A DNA stretch of 64,000 bases from JBKECY01 sp047975025. Its GTDB lineage: Bacteria > Bacillota > Clostridia > Lachnospirales > Lachnospiraceae. The stretch spans positions 40,426 to 104,425 of the forward strand of contig JBKECY010000020.1 in assembly GCA_047975025.1 (NCBI GenBank), in the 5' to 3' direction. How positions within the stretch are numbered: the first letter of the stretch is position 1; every line of letters starts with the position of its first letter. Below are positions 43,502 through 52,257 of this stretch, piece after piece. The position numbers and the translations under genes were made by a program. Under the pieces are notes generated by a model, which was not told where the DNA came from, made no database searches, and saw only the letters and a program-made list of their open reading frames with translations.

Positions 43502-45055
43502 TTACGCGTCCCCTTTCCCGTTATGCGTCATAATACACTTCATGATACCTTCCTGTGAAAGCTCGTCTTTGTTCAGCTCTCCGGCGATTTCCCCTTCGTT
43601 TATGACGTACACCCGGTCGCAGGTACCAATGACTTCAGGCATTTCCGAGGAGATCAGGATGACGCTTTTTCCCATTTTAGCCAATTCATTGATAACCGTA
43701 TATATCTCGTACTTGGCTCCTACGTCAATCCCTCTGGTCGGTTCATCCAGAATCAGTACATCCGGGTCTGTCAGCATCCATTTGGCCAGAACCACTTTCT
43801 GCTGGTTCCCTCCTGAGAGGGAACCTACAACTTGATTGATTGAATTTGCTTTGATGTTAATGCGTTTTTTGTATTCTTCCGCAGAAAGTATCTCCTGGTT
43901 GGCATCCACCACCCCTTTGTGAGAGAATCCATTCTGCAATGCGGCCATTGTCATATTGCGCTTGATACTGTCTATGAGTACCAGACCATAGGTCTTTCTG
44001 TCCTCCGAGGTATACGCAATCTTATGGGCAATCGCATCTCGCACAGTCTTAATATGCACTGGTGTTCCATGAAGTTTGATCTCGCCTGATATCTTCTGCC
44101 CATAGCTGCGGCCAAAAATACTCATCGCCAGCTCTGTACGCCCTGCGCCCATAAGTCCTGCAAATCCTACGACCTCACCGGCACGTACCTTAAAGCTGAT
44201 GTCTTTGAGCATCTGCCGGCTCGCGTCCTCCGGGTGGTACACATTCCAGTTTTTTACTTCCATGACGATTTCATCGCCCGGAAGATGCGAACGTTGCGGA
44301 TAGCGATTCGTCAGTTCACGTCCTACCATTCCTTTGATAATCCTGTCTTCGGTAAAGTTGTCTATCACTTTATCCAGAGTCTCAATGGTATGCCCGTCGC
44401 GAATCACTGTGATGGCATCCGCCACATAACTCAATTCATTGAGTTTGTGAGAGATCATGATACTGGTGATACCCTGCGCTTTTAGCTCCAGCATAATATC
44501 AAGTAATTTTCTGCTTTCTTCATCATTTAAGGCGGCGGTTGGCTCATCGAGTATCAGCAGATCGACTTCCTTGGCAAGTGCTTTTGCAATCTCGATCAGC
44601 TGCTGTTTGCCAACACCAAGCGTATTGACAGGAGCCGTTACGTCTTCTCGCTCAAGCCCGACTTTTGCCAGTATTTCCTTTGCCATTACTTTCGTCTGTG
44701 TCCAGTTGATCACCCCCTTAAGTCTTGTCTTTTCGTTACCCATAAATACATTTTCCGCAATAGAGAGATACGGGCTAAGCGCCAGCTCCTGATGTATGAT
44801 AACGATGTTTTGTGCCTCGCTGTCCTTGATTTTGTGAAACTGGCATGTCTTACCCTTGTAGACAATATCGCCTTCATAGCTTCCAAAAGGATAGACGCCC
44901 GAGAGCACATTCATCAGCGTGGATTTGCCTGCACCGTTTTCTCCGCAAAGAGCATGGATCTCTCCCTTTTTAACTTTGAAATTTACATCGTCAAGTGCTT
45001 TGACTCCGGAAAAAGTTTTTGTGATATGATTCATCTCCAAAATAGTCTCAGACAT
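43502..45055 (-). CDS. Multiple-sugar ABC transporter tandem ATPase (GguA/XylG class)
   Basis: A 517-residue ATPase with two domains: Walker A GENGAGKST and DEPTAALND in the first; GLMGAGRTE, LSGGNQQKVVLAKWML and LDEPTRGID in the second. It follows the receptor gene by 13 bp and precedes the permease by 4 bp. Confidence 0.93.
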   Translation of the reverse strand: MSETILEMNHITKTFSGVKALDDVNFKVKKGEIHALCGENGAGKSTLMNVLSGVYPFGSYEGDIVYKGKTCQFHKIKDSEAQNIVIIHQELALSPYLSIAENVFMGNEKTRLKGVINWTQTKVMAKEILAKVGLEREDVTAPVNTLGVGKQQLIEIAKALAKEVDLLILDEPTAALNDEESRKLLDIMLELKAQGITSIMISHKLNELSYVADAITVIRDGHTIETLDKVIDNFTEDRIIKGMVGRELTNRYPQRSHLPGDEIVMEVKNWNVYHPEDASRQMLKDISFKVRAGEVVGFAGLMGAGRTELAMSIFGRSYGQKISGEIKLHGTPVHIKTVRDAIAHKIAYTSEDRKTYGLVLIDSIKRNMTMAALQNGFSHKGVVDANQEILSAEEYKKRINIKANSINQVVGSLSGGNQQKVVLAKWMLTDPDVLILDEPTRGIDVGAKYEIYTVINELAKMGKSVILISSEMPEVIGTCDRVYVINEGEIAGELNKDELSQEGIMKCIMTHNGKGDA

Positions 45056-45068
45056 TTTTTACTCCTTT

Positions 45069-46220
45069 TTAGCTCTCAAGATCCGCCTGTGTATAGTAAC
45101 CTCCCTCTATGAGAAGTTCTTCATAATTGGATTTGTCGACCGCTACCGGCTCGCACAGGTAGGACGGAACTACAAGCTTGCCATTATCGTACTGCTCTGT
45201 ATCATTGATCTCCGGATCTGTTCCTTTTAAGCAGGCATCTACCATCGTCACACATTTTTCAGCCAACAGGCGTGTATCTTTGTAGATTGACATTGTCTGA
45301 TATCCTGAAATGATGTTCTTGACTGCCATCAGCTCTGCATCCTGTCCGGTAATCAGCGGCCATTCATCTCCTACTTTATATCCGGCACCTTCCAGAGCGG
45401 AACGAACGCCGTAGGCAAATCCGTCAAAGGCTGTGCAGGCAATATCCAGTTTCTCGTCTGCATAATTAGCGGTAAGGATGTTCTCGCAGTTTTGCTGTGC
45501 AGTTTCCTGTGACCATCTAAGGATGCATGTGTCATTAAAGGAAGTACGACCGGATTTGCACACCAGTGTGCCGTCATCCAGATAAGGCTGCAGCACTTCC
45601 ATAATTCCGTTGTATAGGAATAATGCATTGTTATCATCCGGTGAGCCCATGAAGAATTCGATTGTATACGATTCCCCTGCTTCTCTTGCCGCCTCAAGGT
45701 CTTTACTTTCTACAATGTACTCTGCAATTTTGGTACCGACACCTTTGTTATCAAAGGTAGCATAGTAAGATACTGCATCCGTATCCATCAGGAGTCTGTC
45801 ATACGCGATGACCGGGATGCCTTTTTCTTTTGCCTGTGCCAATGCATTGACCAGGGCGGATGAATCTACTGCTGCTACAACCAGGCAGCTGACATCCTGC
45901 GCAATCAGATTCTCAATCTGTGATACCTGCTGCTGTACATCATCCTCTGCGAACTGAACATCTACTGTGTAACCTTTTGCCTCAAGCTGCTCCTTCATGT
46001 TCGCTGCATCGTTAATCCAACGTTCGGATGACTGTGTGGGCATTGCCAGACCAATCGTTCCTCCTGCTTCGGCTGCATCCGCCGCATCATCAGCCGCCTG
46101 TGTGGCCTCAGAGGTGCTGGAATCTCCGGCAGGGGCGGTGTCTGCGGCGGGACCGCAGGCAGTCAGCATACCGGCTAACATAAGGACACTTAGGGCAATT
46201 GCTACTACTTTCTTTTTCAT
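45069..46220 (-). CDS. Sugar-binding lipoprotein (ChvE class), probably L-arabinose receptor
   Basis: A 383-residue substrate-binding protein with lipobox GMLTACGPA and an Ala/Asp-rich linker. The mature fold has TIGLAMPTQSSERWINDAANM, DVSCLVVAAVDSSALVNALAQAKEKGIPVIAYDRLLMDTDAVSYYATFDNKGVG and ITGQDAELMAVKNIISG, typical of ChvE/XylF. The frame runs on to 46331, but MKKKVVAIAL at 46220 with AGGAGGAA upstream is the true start. First gene of the arabinose operon. Confidence 0.92.
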   Translation of the reverse strand: MKKKVVAIALSVLMLAGMLTACGPAADTAPAGDSSTSEATQAADDAADAAEAGGTIGLAMPTQSSERWINDAANMKEQLEAKGYTVDVQFAEDDVQQQVSQIENLIAQDVSCLVVAAVDSSALVNALAQAKEKGIPVIAYDRLLMDTDAVSYYATFDNKGVGTKIAEYIVESKDLEAAREAGESYTIEFFMGSPDDNNALFLYNGIMEVLQPYLDDGTLVCKSGRTSFNDTCILRWSQETAQQNCENILTANYADEKLDIACTAFDGFAYGVRSALEGAGYKVGDEWPLITGQDAELMAVKNIISGYQTMSIYKDTRLLAEKCVTMVDACLKGTDPEINDTEQYDNGKLVVPSYLCEPVAVDKSNYEELLIEGGYYTQADLES

Positions 46221-46240
46221 TCTTGACTTCCTCCTTTTTT

Positions 46241-46431
46241 GTACATATAATTTGTATTGTTTGAAACAAATTCCGGATTCCATTTTAAATATGTACTGTT
46301 TATTGTTAATTTTATTATGCATTATGTACATATTTTAAAATTTAATCGCTGAATATAGTTGAATTATATGTACACATCGATATATTTGTCAATACATATA
46401 CGTTCTGTATTTTTATATTTGTACGGTCATA
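46241..46431. promoter_or_regulatory. Cluster of five GTAC-centred sites, candidate AraR operators
   Basis: GTAC cores occur at 46241, 46293, 46326, 46370 and 46421. The site at 46324-46333 is a perfect TATGTACATA palindrome; the one at 46370 lies in the promoter spacer; the one at 46416-46431 begins ATTTGTACG, matching one half of the Bacillus AraR consensus as I recall it. Together with the perfect promoter, this 337-bp gap (46221-46557) is the operon control region; its far end holds the terminator of the neighbouring unit. Confidence 0.6.
46363..46392 (-). promoter_or_regulatory. Promoter of the L-arabinose operon
   Basis: On the minus strand TTGACA (46387-46392) and TATAAT (46363-46368) are separated by 18 bp. 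Both boxes are perfect. The leader before the first gene is about 140 bp and AT-rich. Confidence 0.88.
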
Positions 46432-46492
46432 TAATTATGGGGATGGTTTTTTGTGCTTTTTTACTTTAATATTCTCTAAAGCTGTCCGCAAA

Positions 46493-46541
46493 AAGAAGGT
46501 ATCACAGATCACTCTATTCCAGTGATTTGTGATACCCTCTT
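46493..46541 (-). terminator. Intrinsic terminator after the DadA-like gene
   Basis: GGTATCACA-ATCACT pairs with AGTGAT-TGTGATACC with one mismatch; on the minus strand it is followed by TTCTTTTT. Confidence 0.85.
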
Positions 46542-46557
46542 TGATTCCTCAAATGTA

Positions 46558-47688
46558 TTAAATTTTAGATTTAAAACGGTCATACCGAAACGGCACCATA
46601 TCCACCGGCGCCTCCTGCTCTGACAGCATCTGCGCAATGCTGTAAGCCGCCCCAGGACCAATACCAAAGCCATGCCCCGTAAAAGCACAGGCAGTATAAA
46701 GCCCCGGTACTTCGTCAATCTCACTGATGACCGGGATTTTATCTCCGCATTCATCAATATAACCGGTCCAGGCACGTACGATCTTTGCTTCTTTTAAGGC
46801 CGGAAAATACCCCATAATCCCCCGACAGGTCGCTGATGCACCAAGGCTCGTATTCTTGACCTGTTCATCGTATTCTCCATATGGTTCGAAGCCCGTAGAG
46901 CCGCCGAATACAAAGGTTCCGTTCTCGCTTTGGTGTCCGTAGAAGTCAGCCTCCGCCGTTCCCAGCATCTGCGGAAACATAAGCGGCTGCGCCTCTGTGA
47001 CCAGACACTCCATTTTTAGCGGCAGTATGGGCACATCAACACTTACGGAATTCAGAATATTACGGCTTTTACTGCCCGCTGCGATCAGGATTTTATCACC
47101 CTCATAGACATTTCCATGGACAGTTACGACCTGACGCAGTCTGCCCTTGCTCTTCCTAAGCTCTGTGACTTCCTCACCCGTATAAAATCTGGCACCAAGT
47201 CTGCGGGCCATCTTATAGTATCCAAGTGTTGTGGTCAGCGGATTGGCATGTCCGTCTGTCGGACACCAGCTGGCTCCGATTACCTCCTCCGAGAGATACG
47301 GATTGATTTCTTTGACTTCCTTAGCATCAATCATTCTTACATCCAGCCCTGTTTTTACCGCATTGTTCGTCAGTGTCTGCAAGATTTTGAGATGATTCTC
47401 CGTCTTTCCCAGTCTAAGATTTCCTTTTTGTGTATACTCCGTATTTACCTCCAGCTCTTCCGAAAGCTGCGGCCATAGGTTCTTGATGCCCCACATGACC
47501 ATAGGAAGCTCTCTGGGATCGCGGCCGCTCTGCCGCACACCACCGCCGTTTCTGGAGCTTCCGCCGTTTCCTATATGGTCACTGCCCTCCAATACGATCG
47601 ATGAAATCCCCTGTTTTGCCAGATAATACGCGGTACCACAGCCAATGATTCCGCCACCAACGATTATGACATCTGCTTTTTGACTCAT
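46558..47688 (-). CDS. FAD-dependent amino-acid oxidoreductase (DadA/HcnC class)
   Basis: A 376-residue flavoprotein predicted to oxidise the C-N bond of an amino or imino acid. The N-terminal FAD motif VIIVGGGIIGCGTAYYLAKQG is intact, GGSSRNGGGVRQSG follows, and the C-terminal TAYIDECGDKIPVI-like and FTGHGFGIGPGAAYSI segments close the fold. It overlaps the upstream BFD gene by 4 bp. The set 2Fe-2S protein, FAD/4Fe-4S protein, BFD protein and this subunit corresponds to HcnABC/opine or hydroxyproline dehydrogenase complexes. The amino acid is not known. Confidence 0.88.
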   Translation of the reverse strand: MSQKADVIIVGGGIIGCGTAYYLAKQGISSIVLEGSDHIGNGGSSRNGGGVRQSGRDPRELPMVMWGIKNLWPQLSEELEVNTEYTQKGNLRLGKTENHLKILQTLTNNAVKTGLDVRMIDAKEVKEINPYLSEEVIGASWCPTDGHANPLTTTLGYYKMARRLGARFYTGEEVTELRKSKGRLRQVVTVHGNVYEGDKILIAAGSKSRNILNSVSVDVPILPLKMECLVTEAQPLMFPQMLGTAEADFYGHQSENGTFVFGGSTGFEPYGEYDEQVKNTSLGASATCRGIMGYFPALKEAKIVRAWTGYIDECGDKIPVISEIDEVPGLYTACAFTGHGFGIGPGAAYSIAQMLSEQEAPVDMVPFRYDRFKSKI

Positions 47689-48011
47689 AGTACACTCACC
47701 TCATTACCCATTATTTTCATCTCCACCGGACGCATCGGAACTCTGGCATGTGCCGGCTCAACAACAGCAGCATTTACTTTTAACTCCCGGACTATGATTC
47801 CTTTGACCAGCTTAGAGCAGGTCTGTCCCTGGCACAGCCCCATGCCATTGCGCAGGTAGCGCCTCATCTCTGTCATCGTAAATATGCCGTCATGCACCGC
47901 TTTTCTTATTTCACCTTTGGTAATTTCCTCACAGCGGCATATGAGCAGATCGTCATCCGCTGCCGGAACAAATTCTCCAATCTCCCGCTGCCGATCGTTA
48001 TATTCAGCCAT
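47685..48011 (-). CDS. BFD-like [2Fe-2S]-binding protein
   Basis: A 108-residue protein with ICRCEEITKGEIRKAVHDG and GMGLCQGQTC, the four cysteines of the bacterioferritin-associated ferredoxin-like domain. In related complexes this domain is often the C-terminus of the larger FAD subunit; here it is a free gene 11 bp after that subunit. It is likely an electron-transfer component. Confidence 0.87.
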   Translation of the reverse strand: MAEYNDRQREIGEFVPAADDDLLICRCEEITKGEIRKAVHDGIFTMTEMRRYLRNGMGLCQGQTCSKLVKGIIVRELKVNAAVVEPAHARVPMRPVEMKIMGNEVSVL

Positions 48012-48022
48012 ATCTCTACCTC

Positions 48023-49588
48023 CTATCTGAAGAACCTTGCCTTCATTGCATACTCCTGGGGCACTTTCATTGTAAGCAGTGCCGTATGGTCAAACGCGCC
48101 GGTATTTTTAACACTGACTACTTCGGCATCGCAAATCGTCTCTCCATTACGAGCGCGGCCTTTTCCCAACGTTCCTTTTGCAGGAAGTGGCGTAAACTCG
48201 TAAGGCAGTGTAATTCTTGCGAATCCGTCTCCGGCACTTTCATCAATCAGAAAGATTGCCTGACCAGAACAACTGGCAACGCACATTCCACAGCCAATGC
48301 ATTTTGCATCTGTACGAATGGCCGGCAGAGAGGTGATCTTGTCCCCTATTGTGATACATCCTTTAGGACAGGCGTCCTGACAAGGATTGCAGGGGATGTT
48401 CTGACTGCATTCCATGACGACTCTGGCTCCGGCATTGACTCCCGGATACGTTTCAACTTCCTCATCGTTCATATAGCCTTTGGTCAAGAGATCCATCGAA
48501 ACACGAAATCCCTCATCTGTCTTTTCAATCAGCTTGCCCTTGCTGCCCGGTGCAAACATTCCCTGCCGCAGTGCCTCAAGGTCTTGCTCATACGCTGCAA
48601 GCAGCGCCTTTTGTTCTGTTTCATCAATAAATCCCAGATAAGCCGCCGCACTGACCCCCGCCATGCGGCCCTCGATCATAGCACTGCTGGCTTCTTCAAT
48701 ACCGGACACATCTCCTACGGCGAATACGCCGGATAGCGAAGTGGCGCCCGCTTCGTCAACTTCGGGAACTTCCCCGCCCTTTGCCGGATCATCTACCATC
48801 TTCGCACCGGCCATTTTGAGCAGTTGACTCATAGGAGAAAGTCCTACCGCTACGCAAATCGTGTCGACTTCAAATTCTTTTTCCGTTCCGGGCTTTGGCG
48901 TAAAGGTTTCATCCACCTCAGCGATGATGACACGTTCCACCTTATCCGTTCCTTTTGCTTCCACAATGGTATGGCTTAGATAGAACGGAACCCCTGTACG
49001 CGCCACTTTCGCGGCATGTACGCCATACCCGCCAATCCTGGGCGCAGCATCCGCTACGGCCACGACCTCAACACCAGCCTGCAGCAGCTGAAAGCTCACG
49101 ACCAGTCCTACGTTGCCGCTCCCAAGCATCAAGGCTCTGGAACCCGGACGGATGCCATGAAGATGCATCATAGTCTGCGCTGCTCCCGCACCGATGACCC
49201 CCGGAAGCGTCCAGCCGCGAAACGGCACCATATTCTCCGCCGCACCGGTCGCTATAATAACGGTATCACCTTTATAATGCGAAATAGCTCCTTTGGAGGA
49301 AACCGTCACCTCGTTAAATTCGTAGAGGCCGATTACAGTAGAATTCAGTTCCGCCACAACACCTGCAGCAGCCGCTTCGCTCAACAGCTCCTTGCCAATA
49401 TTGAACCCTCTTACCTTGGCTCTGTGCTCCTTAGAGCCAAAAAATTTATGCGTCTGCTTGAACAGCTGTCCACCTGGTTTTTCGTTCTCATCAAATACAA
49501 TGACACTCAAACCTCTTTTGGCAGCTTCTATCGCAGCAGACAGACCGGATGGGCCCGCTCCGACTACAATCAAATCATATCTTTTCAT
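48023..49588 (-). CDS. FAD/NAD-binding oxidoreductase with C-terminal 2x[4Fe-4S] ferredoxin domain (HcnB-like)
   Basis: A 521-residue subunit. FAD site LIVVGAGPSGLSAAIEAAKRG at the N-terminus, a second dinucleotide site LMLGSGNVGLVVSFQLLQAG, and GVFAVGDVSG late in the flavoprotein part. From about residue 408 it carries CSQNIPCNPCQDACPKGC and CIGCGMCVASCSG, an unusual ferredoxin extension for this family that suggests electron transfer to ferredoxin, reasonable in an anaerobe. It overlaps the upstream 2Fe-2S gene by 4 bp. Confidence 0.9.
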   Translation of the reverse strand: MKRYDLIVVGAGPSGLSAAIEAAKRGLSVIVFDENEKPGGQLFKQTHKFFGSKEHRAKVRGFNIGKELLSEAAAAGVVAELNSTVIGLYEFNEVTVSSKGAISHYKGDTVIIATGAAENMVPFRGWTLPGVIGAGAAQTMMHLHGIRPGSRALMLGSGNVGLVVSFQLLQAGVEVVAVADAAPRIGGYGVHAAKVARTGVPFYLSHTIVEAKGTDKVERVIIAEVDETFTPKPGTEKEFEVDTICVAVGLSPMSQLLKMAGAKMVDDPAKGGEVPEVDEAGATSLSGVFAVGDVSGIEEASSAMIEGRMAGVSAAAYLGFIDETEQKALLAAYEQDLEALRQGMFAPGSKGKLIEKTDEGFRVSMDLLTKGYMNDEEVETYPGVNAGARVVMECSQNIPCNPCQDACPKGCITIGDKITSLPAIRTDAKCIGCGMCVASCSGQAIFLIDESAGDGFARITLPYEFTPLPAKGTLGKGRARNGETICDAEVVSVKNTGAFDHTALLTMKVPQEYAMKARFFR

Positions 49589-49917
49589 GACTGCCTTACC
49601 TCCTCGAACGGCTCTGTGCCAACACCATACTGCGTTTTAACTTCCATACCTTCACTAAGCGGTGTAATACAGGTTCTGGTATTGATTTTTCCATCTACGA
49701 TCATGACACAGTCTGTACAACGTCCGATTGCGCAAAAAATCCCCCGGGGTTCATGAGTTTTGCTCGTATACCTGTGCACCATAAGCCCGTTGGCTTTCAA
49801 CGCAACCGAGATCGGTTCCCCCTCAAATCCTTCAATTGCTCGTCCATCATACGTAAAAGATACCAGTCTGCCTTTTTCAGTTTTTCCAAGTATGGGATGT
49901 TCTTCTATACGATTCAT
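49585..49917 (-). CDS. [2Fe-2S] protein (HcnA-like, Fer2_4)
   Basis: A 110-residue small subunit with FCAIGRCTDCVMIVDGK and a later RTCITP, giving the plant-type ferredoxin cysteine set. N-terminal VSFTYDGRAIEGFEGEPISVAL matches the family. It follows the RidA-like gene by one base and overlaps the FAD subunit. Electron-carrying subunit of the amino-acid dehydrogenase. Confidence 0.9.
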   Translation of the reverse strand: MNRIEEHPILGKTEKGRLVSFTYDGRAIEGFEGEPISVALKANGLMVHRYTSKTHEPRGIFCAIGRCTDCVMIVDGKINTRTCITPLSEGMEVKTQYGVGTEPFEEVRQS

Positions 49918-49918
49918 A

Positions 49919-50311
49919 TTATTCCTCCATTACAACGGCTTCGATTGAAATCTCAACTAATTGCGTCGGTCTGTTCAGCTCAGGTGTTCCGACAGCAGTA
50001 AACAACGGCTTGATTTCTTTGAAAAACTCAGAATAGGCTCTGCCTACCTCACCACACAGCTTCATCCCAACGACAAAAGCATCTACACGAATGACATCAC
50101 TCGCTTTTGCTCCTGCTTCTGCCAAAAGCGCAATCTGTTTTTCAAAAATGTATTTCGCCTGCTCATATGCATCATTTTCTCCATACACGCTGCCATCCAG
50201 CTGTACGGAAGTGGTGCCTCCCACCAATACCCGGTTACCGACTTTTACCATTCTTGAATATCCCACCTTTTCCTCAAGGGGTGCTCCTGATGAATAATTC
50301 TCTCTTGTCAT
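49919..50311 (-). CDS. RidA/YjgF-family protein, catalytic Arg position altered
   Basis: A 130-residue trimeric-fold protein. It has YSRMVKVGNRVLVGGTTSVQLDG and GAKASDVIRVDAFVVGM, clear for the family. At the C-terminus RidA enzymes have a Pro-Ala-Arg-type motif; here the segment reads NRPTQLVEISIEAVV, so the usual Arg seems replaced by Gln and the following loop is shorter. It may belong to a non-deaminase Rid subfamily. First gene of the oxidation operon, where it could handle the imine product. The operon leader has a hairpin. Confidence 0.85.
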   Translation of the reverse strand: MTRENYSSGAPLEEKVGYSRMVKVGNRVLVGGTTSVQLDGSVYGENDAYEQAKYIFEKQIALLAEAGAKASDVIRVDAFVVGMKLCGEVGRAYSEFFKEIKPLFTAVGTPELNRPTQLVEISIEAVVMEE

Positions 50312-50366
50312 GCTTTACAATCCTTTCCCGGCAGCCGCCACTGTACACTCACACAGATACAAGAAA

Positions 50367-50401
50367 GTGCCTCTGAAGCAGTAAACTCGCTCCAAAGACA
50401 C
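50367..50401 (-). promoter_or_regulatory. Leader hairpin of the RidA operon
   Basis: On the minus strand GTGTCTTTGGAGC and GCTTCAGAGGCAC pair over 13 positions (several G-U) with a 9-base loop and a TTTCTTGT tail. It resembles a weak attenuator about 55 bp before the first gene. Confidence 0.45.
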
Positions 50402-50475
50402 CCTTGTCTTTTACATCTGCATCTAGCGTACGGCAGAATTTGGTTTATGTAAAGCAGAAAAATGGTTTTCACTAT

Positions 50476-50489
50476 CAACTATTTGGTTG
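50476..50489. promoter_or_regulatory. CAAC-N6-GTTG inverted repeat, candidate LysR operator
   Basis: CAACTATTTGGTTG lies in the divergent region between the RidA operon and the LysR gene, about 65 bp before the LysR start. Length and position fit a LysR-type binding site. A TATACT box follows at 50498-50503 on the plus strand. Confidence 0.45.
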
Positions 50490-50553
50490 TTATGTGGTAT
50501 ACTAACTTATCAGCAAAACGCAGGACAGACAAAACAATTTGGAAAGGACGCCT

Positions 50554-51459
50554 ATGAACCAACGACATTTGGAATATTTTTTAGAAGTGTTCAGAACACG
50601 AAGCATGAAGACTGCCGCGGATAATCTGTTCATCTCCCCGCAGGCAATGAGCAAGACCATTCTGGCACTGGAAGAAGAGCTGGGCGAAACATTATTTGAT
50701 CGCTCGGGCAAGACCCTGCTGCCCACCCCCGCAGCCGTTACCTTGAAAACACATGCCCAGAAAATACTGGACGAATTTAAACTAATTAAAAACAAGGATT
50801 ATCTGTCTGCCGAAAAAAGGACACGCCTTAAGGTCCTTTCTTCCGCAGATGTCTTGCAATATCTTACTGTTGATTTTGCCAAAGACTTTCAGCAGGCTCA
50901 TCCTGAGATTCTGCTTGTAATTACGGAGACGACCGACCGAATGGCCGAACAGATGCTGCTCGAAGGGGACGCGGAACTGGCTCTGATCAACGGCCCTCAG
51001 AACCACCATGTCTTTGATATGAATTTCATTTTTTCCGCGAAATACGTGACTGTGATCCACAAACAGCATCCTCTGGCACAGAAGATGGAGATTGAGTACA
51101 AAGATCTGGATCTGGAGCCCATTGCCTGGAGAGGCCGGGAATTCGGGCTCTTCGACCGCCACAAGGAGATTATGGATGCACATGGGGTCACTCCGATTCC
51201 GGTAATTGAAACCTCCAGTTATTTCCTGATTCACAGAATGGTCGAAGCCAATTTATGCCTTGGCTCTTCATTGGATTACATAGCGTTTGCGGATCAGCAG
51301 CCCAATACTGTAATCCGCCCTTTTGCCGATGATCAGATGACAAAATACATTTACCTTATCAATAAAAAGCAGATGCCGCTGTCAAAAGAGGCTTCCATTT
51401 TCCAGAGCTTTCTGCTGGAATGGAAAGACGCTCATAAGAATACGTTATTTCATTGGTGA
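50554..51459 (+). CDS. LysR-family transcriptional regulator
   Basis: A 301-residue regulator. N-terminal helix-turn-helix: RHLEYFLEVFRTRSMKTAADNLFISPQAMSKTILALEEELGETLFDRS. The rest is a periplasmic-binding-like effector domain (RLKVLSSADVLQYLTVDFAKDF ...). The ATG at 50554 with GGAAAGGA upstream was chosen over the TTG at 50539. Divergent from the amino-acid oxidation operon and probably its regulator; the inducer is unknown. Confidence 0.92.
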   Translation: MNQRHLEYFLEVFRTRSMKTAADNLFISPQAMSKTILALEEELGETLFDRSGKTLLPTPAAVTLKTHAQKILDEFKLIKNKDYLSAEKRTRLKVLSSADVLQYLTVDFAKDFQQAHPEILLVITETTDRMAEQMLLEGDAELALINGPQNHHVFDMNFIFSAKYVTVIHKQHPLAQKMEIEYKDLDLEPIAWRGREFGLFDRHKEIMDAHGVTPIPVIETSSYFLIHRMVEANLCLGSSLDYIAFADQQPNTVIRPFADDQMTKYIYLINKKQMPLSKEASIFQSFLLEWKDAHKNTLFHW

Positions 51460-51543
51460 TTCTGCTATGTATGTTTATTTCACACGCTCCAGTATCGTTA
51501 CCCGCACAATATTCCCCGGTCTCTGCCTATTGAGGCACATATG

Positions 51544-52245
51544 TTACCATCCAAAATAACTTTGGATGGCACCTGTTACCAAGTCCCCAATCAATTCATA
51601 TCCCTGTACTGAACAATGCACTTGATCTTCATAAGGATGTGCACCATAGACCCTCCACGTATGGCGGTTAATACCACTAGTCTCCCATAAATTGCAGACC
51701 GGCAGACTGTTCTCCCGGGCTACAATTTCCATGGTGTGCGCAAGGGTTCTTACCGTTCTGCCTGACTTGGCAGGGTACTCCTCATATCCATTTTGGGGAA
51801 TATATGAATAAGTACCTACACAATGTGGTGTAACAATAAGGATTTTACAAGTCAGATTGTCCGTCTCCCGCAATATATCATAGATACGATTAATGCAGTA
51901 TTGCAAGGCACCTGCAATCGTAGTTTCTAGATCAACGGCTGGATCATAGAGATCTCCTAACACTCCATCCGCCTTACCTCTGTCATTATATCCAGCAAAA
52001 AAAATGACGATATCCTTATCTGCAAGCTGCTCCTTGTGAAGCGGCGGATGCTCTCCTTCTGCGCTTATCCCCCCATCTATGATTTCAGTCATCTTAAGTC
52101 CTCCACCACAATGGCGTGTCACCTGACACTGCAAATTCTGGTGTAAGCGTTCTGTCCAGATTCCCGCCTGTGTCAAACTATCGCCCAAGCAAAGCACTTT
52201 CTTTCCTGCCCAACATTTTCTATCCTGACTTTTCAGCGTACTCAC
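51544..52245 (-). CDS. SGNH/GDSL-family hydrolase
   Basis: A 233-residue predicted esterase without signal peptide. Block I is LCLGDSLTQAG with the nucleophile Ser, block III is FFAGYNDRG with the oxyanion Asn, and block V is YEDQVHCSVQG with the catalytic Asp and His. It starts at GTG 52245 next to GGAGAGG, 12 bp after the glycoside hydrolase-like gene. It likely deacylates the imported sugar, for example removing acetyl groups inside the cell. Confidence 0.85.
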   Translation of the reverse strand: MSTLKSQDRKCWAGKKVLCLGDSLTQAGIWTERLHQNLQCQVTRHCGGGLKMTEIIDGGISAEGEHPPLHKEQLADKDIVIFFAGYNDRGKADGVLGDLYDPAVDLETTIAGALQYCINRIYDILRETDNLTCKILIVTPHCVGTYSYIPQNGYEEYPAKSGRTVRTLAHTMEIVARENSLPVCNLWETSGINRHTWRVYGAHPYEDQVHCSVQGYELIGDLVTGAIQSYFGW

Positions 52246-52257
52246 ACCCTCTCCATA

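Noticed and set aside
49016..49756. Plus-strand open frame of 246 codons opposite the FAD/4Fe-4S gene
   Set aside because: Composition is rich in His, Arg, Ser and Pro as expected for a shadow frame; the minus-strand gene has intact FAD and ferredoxin motifs.
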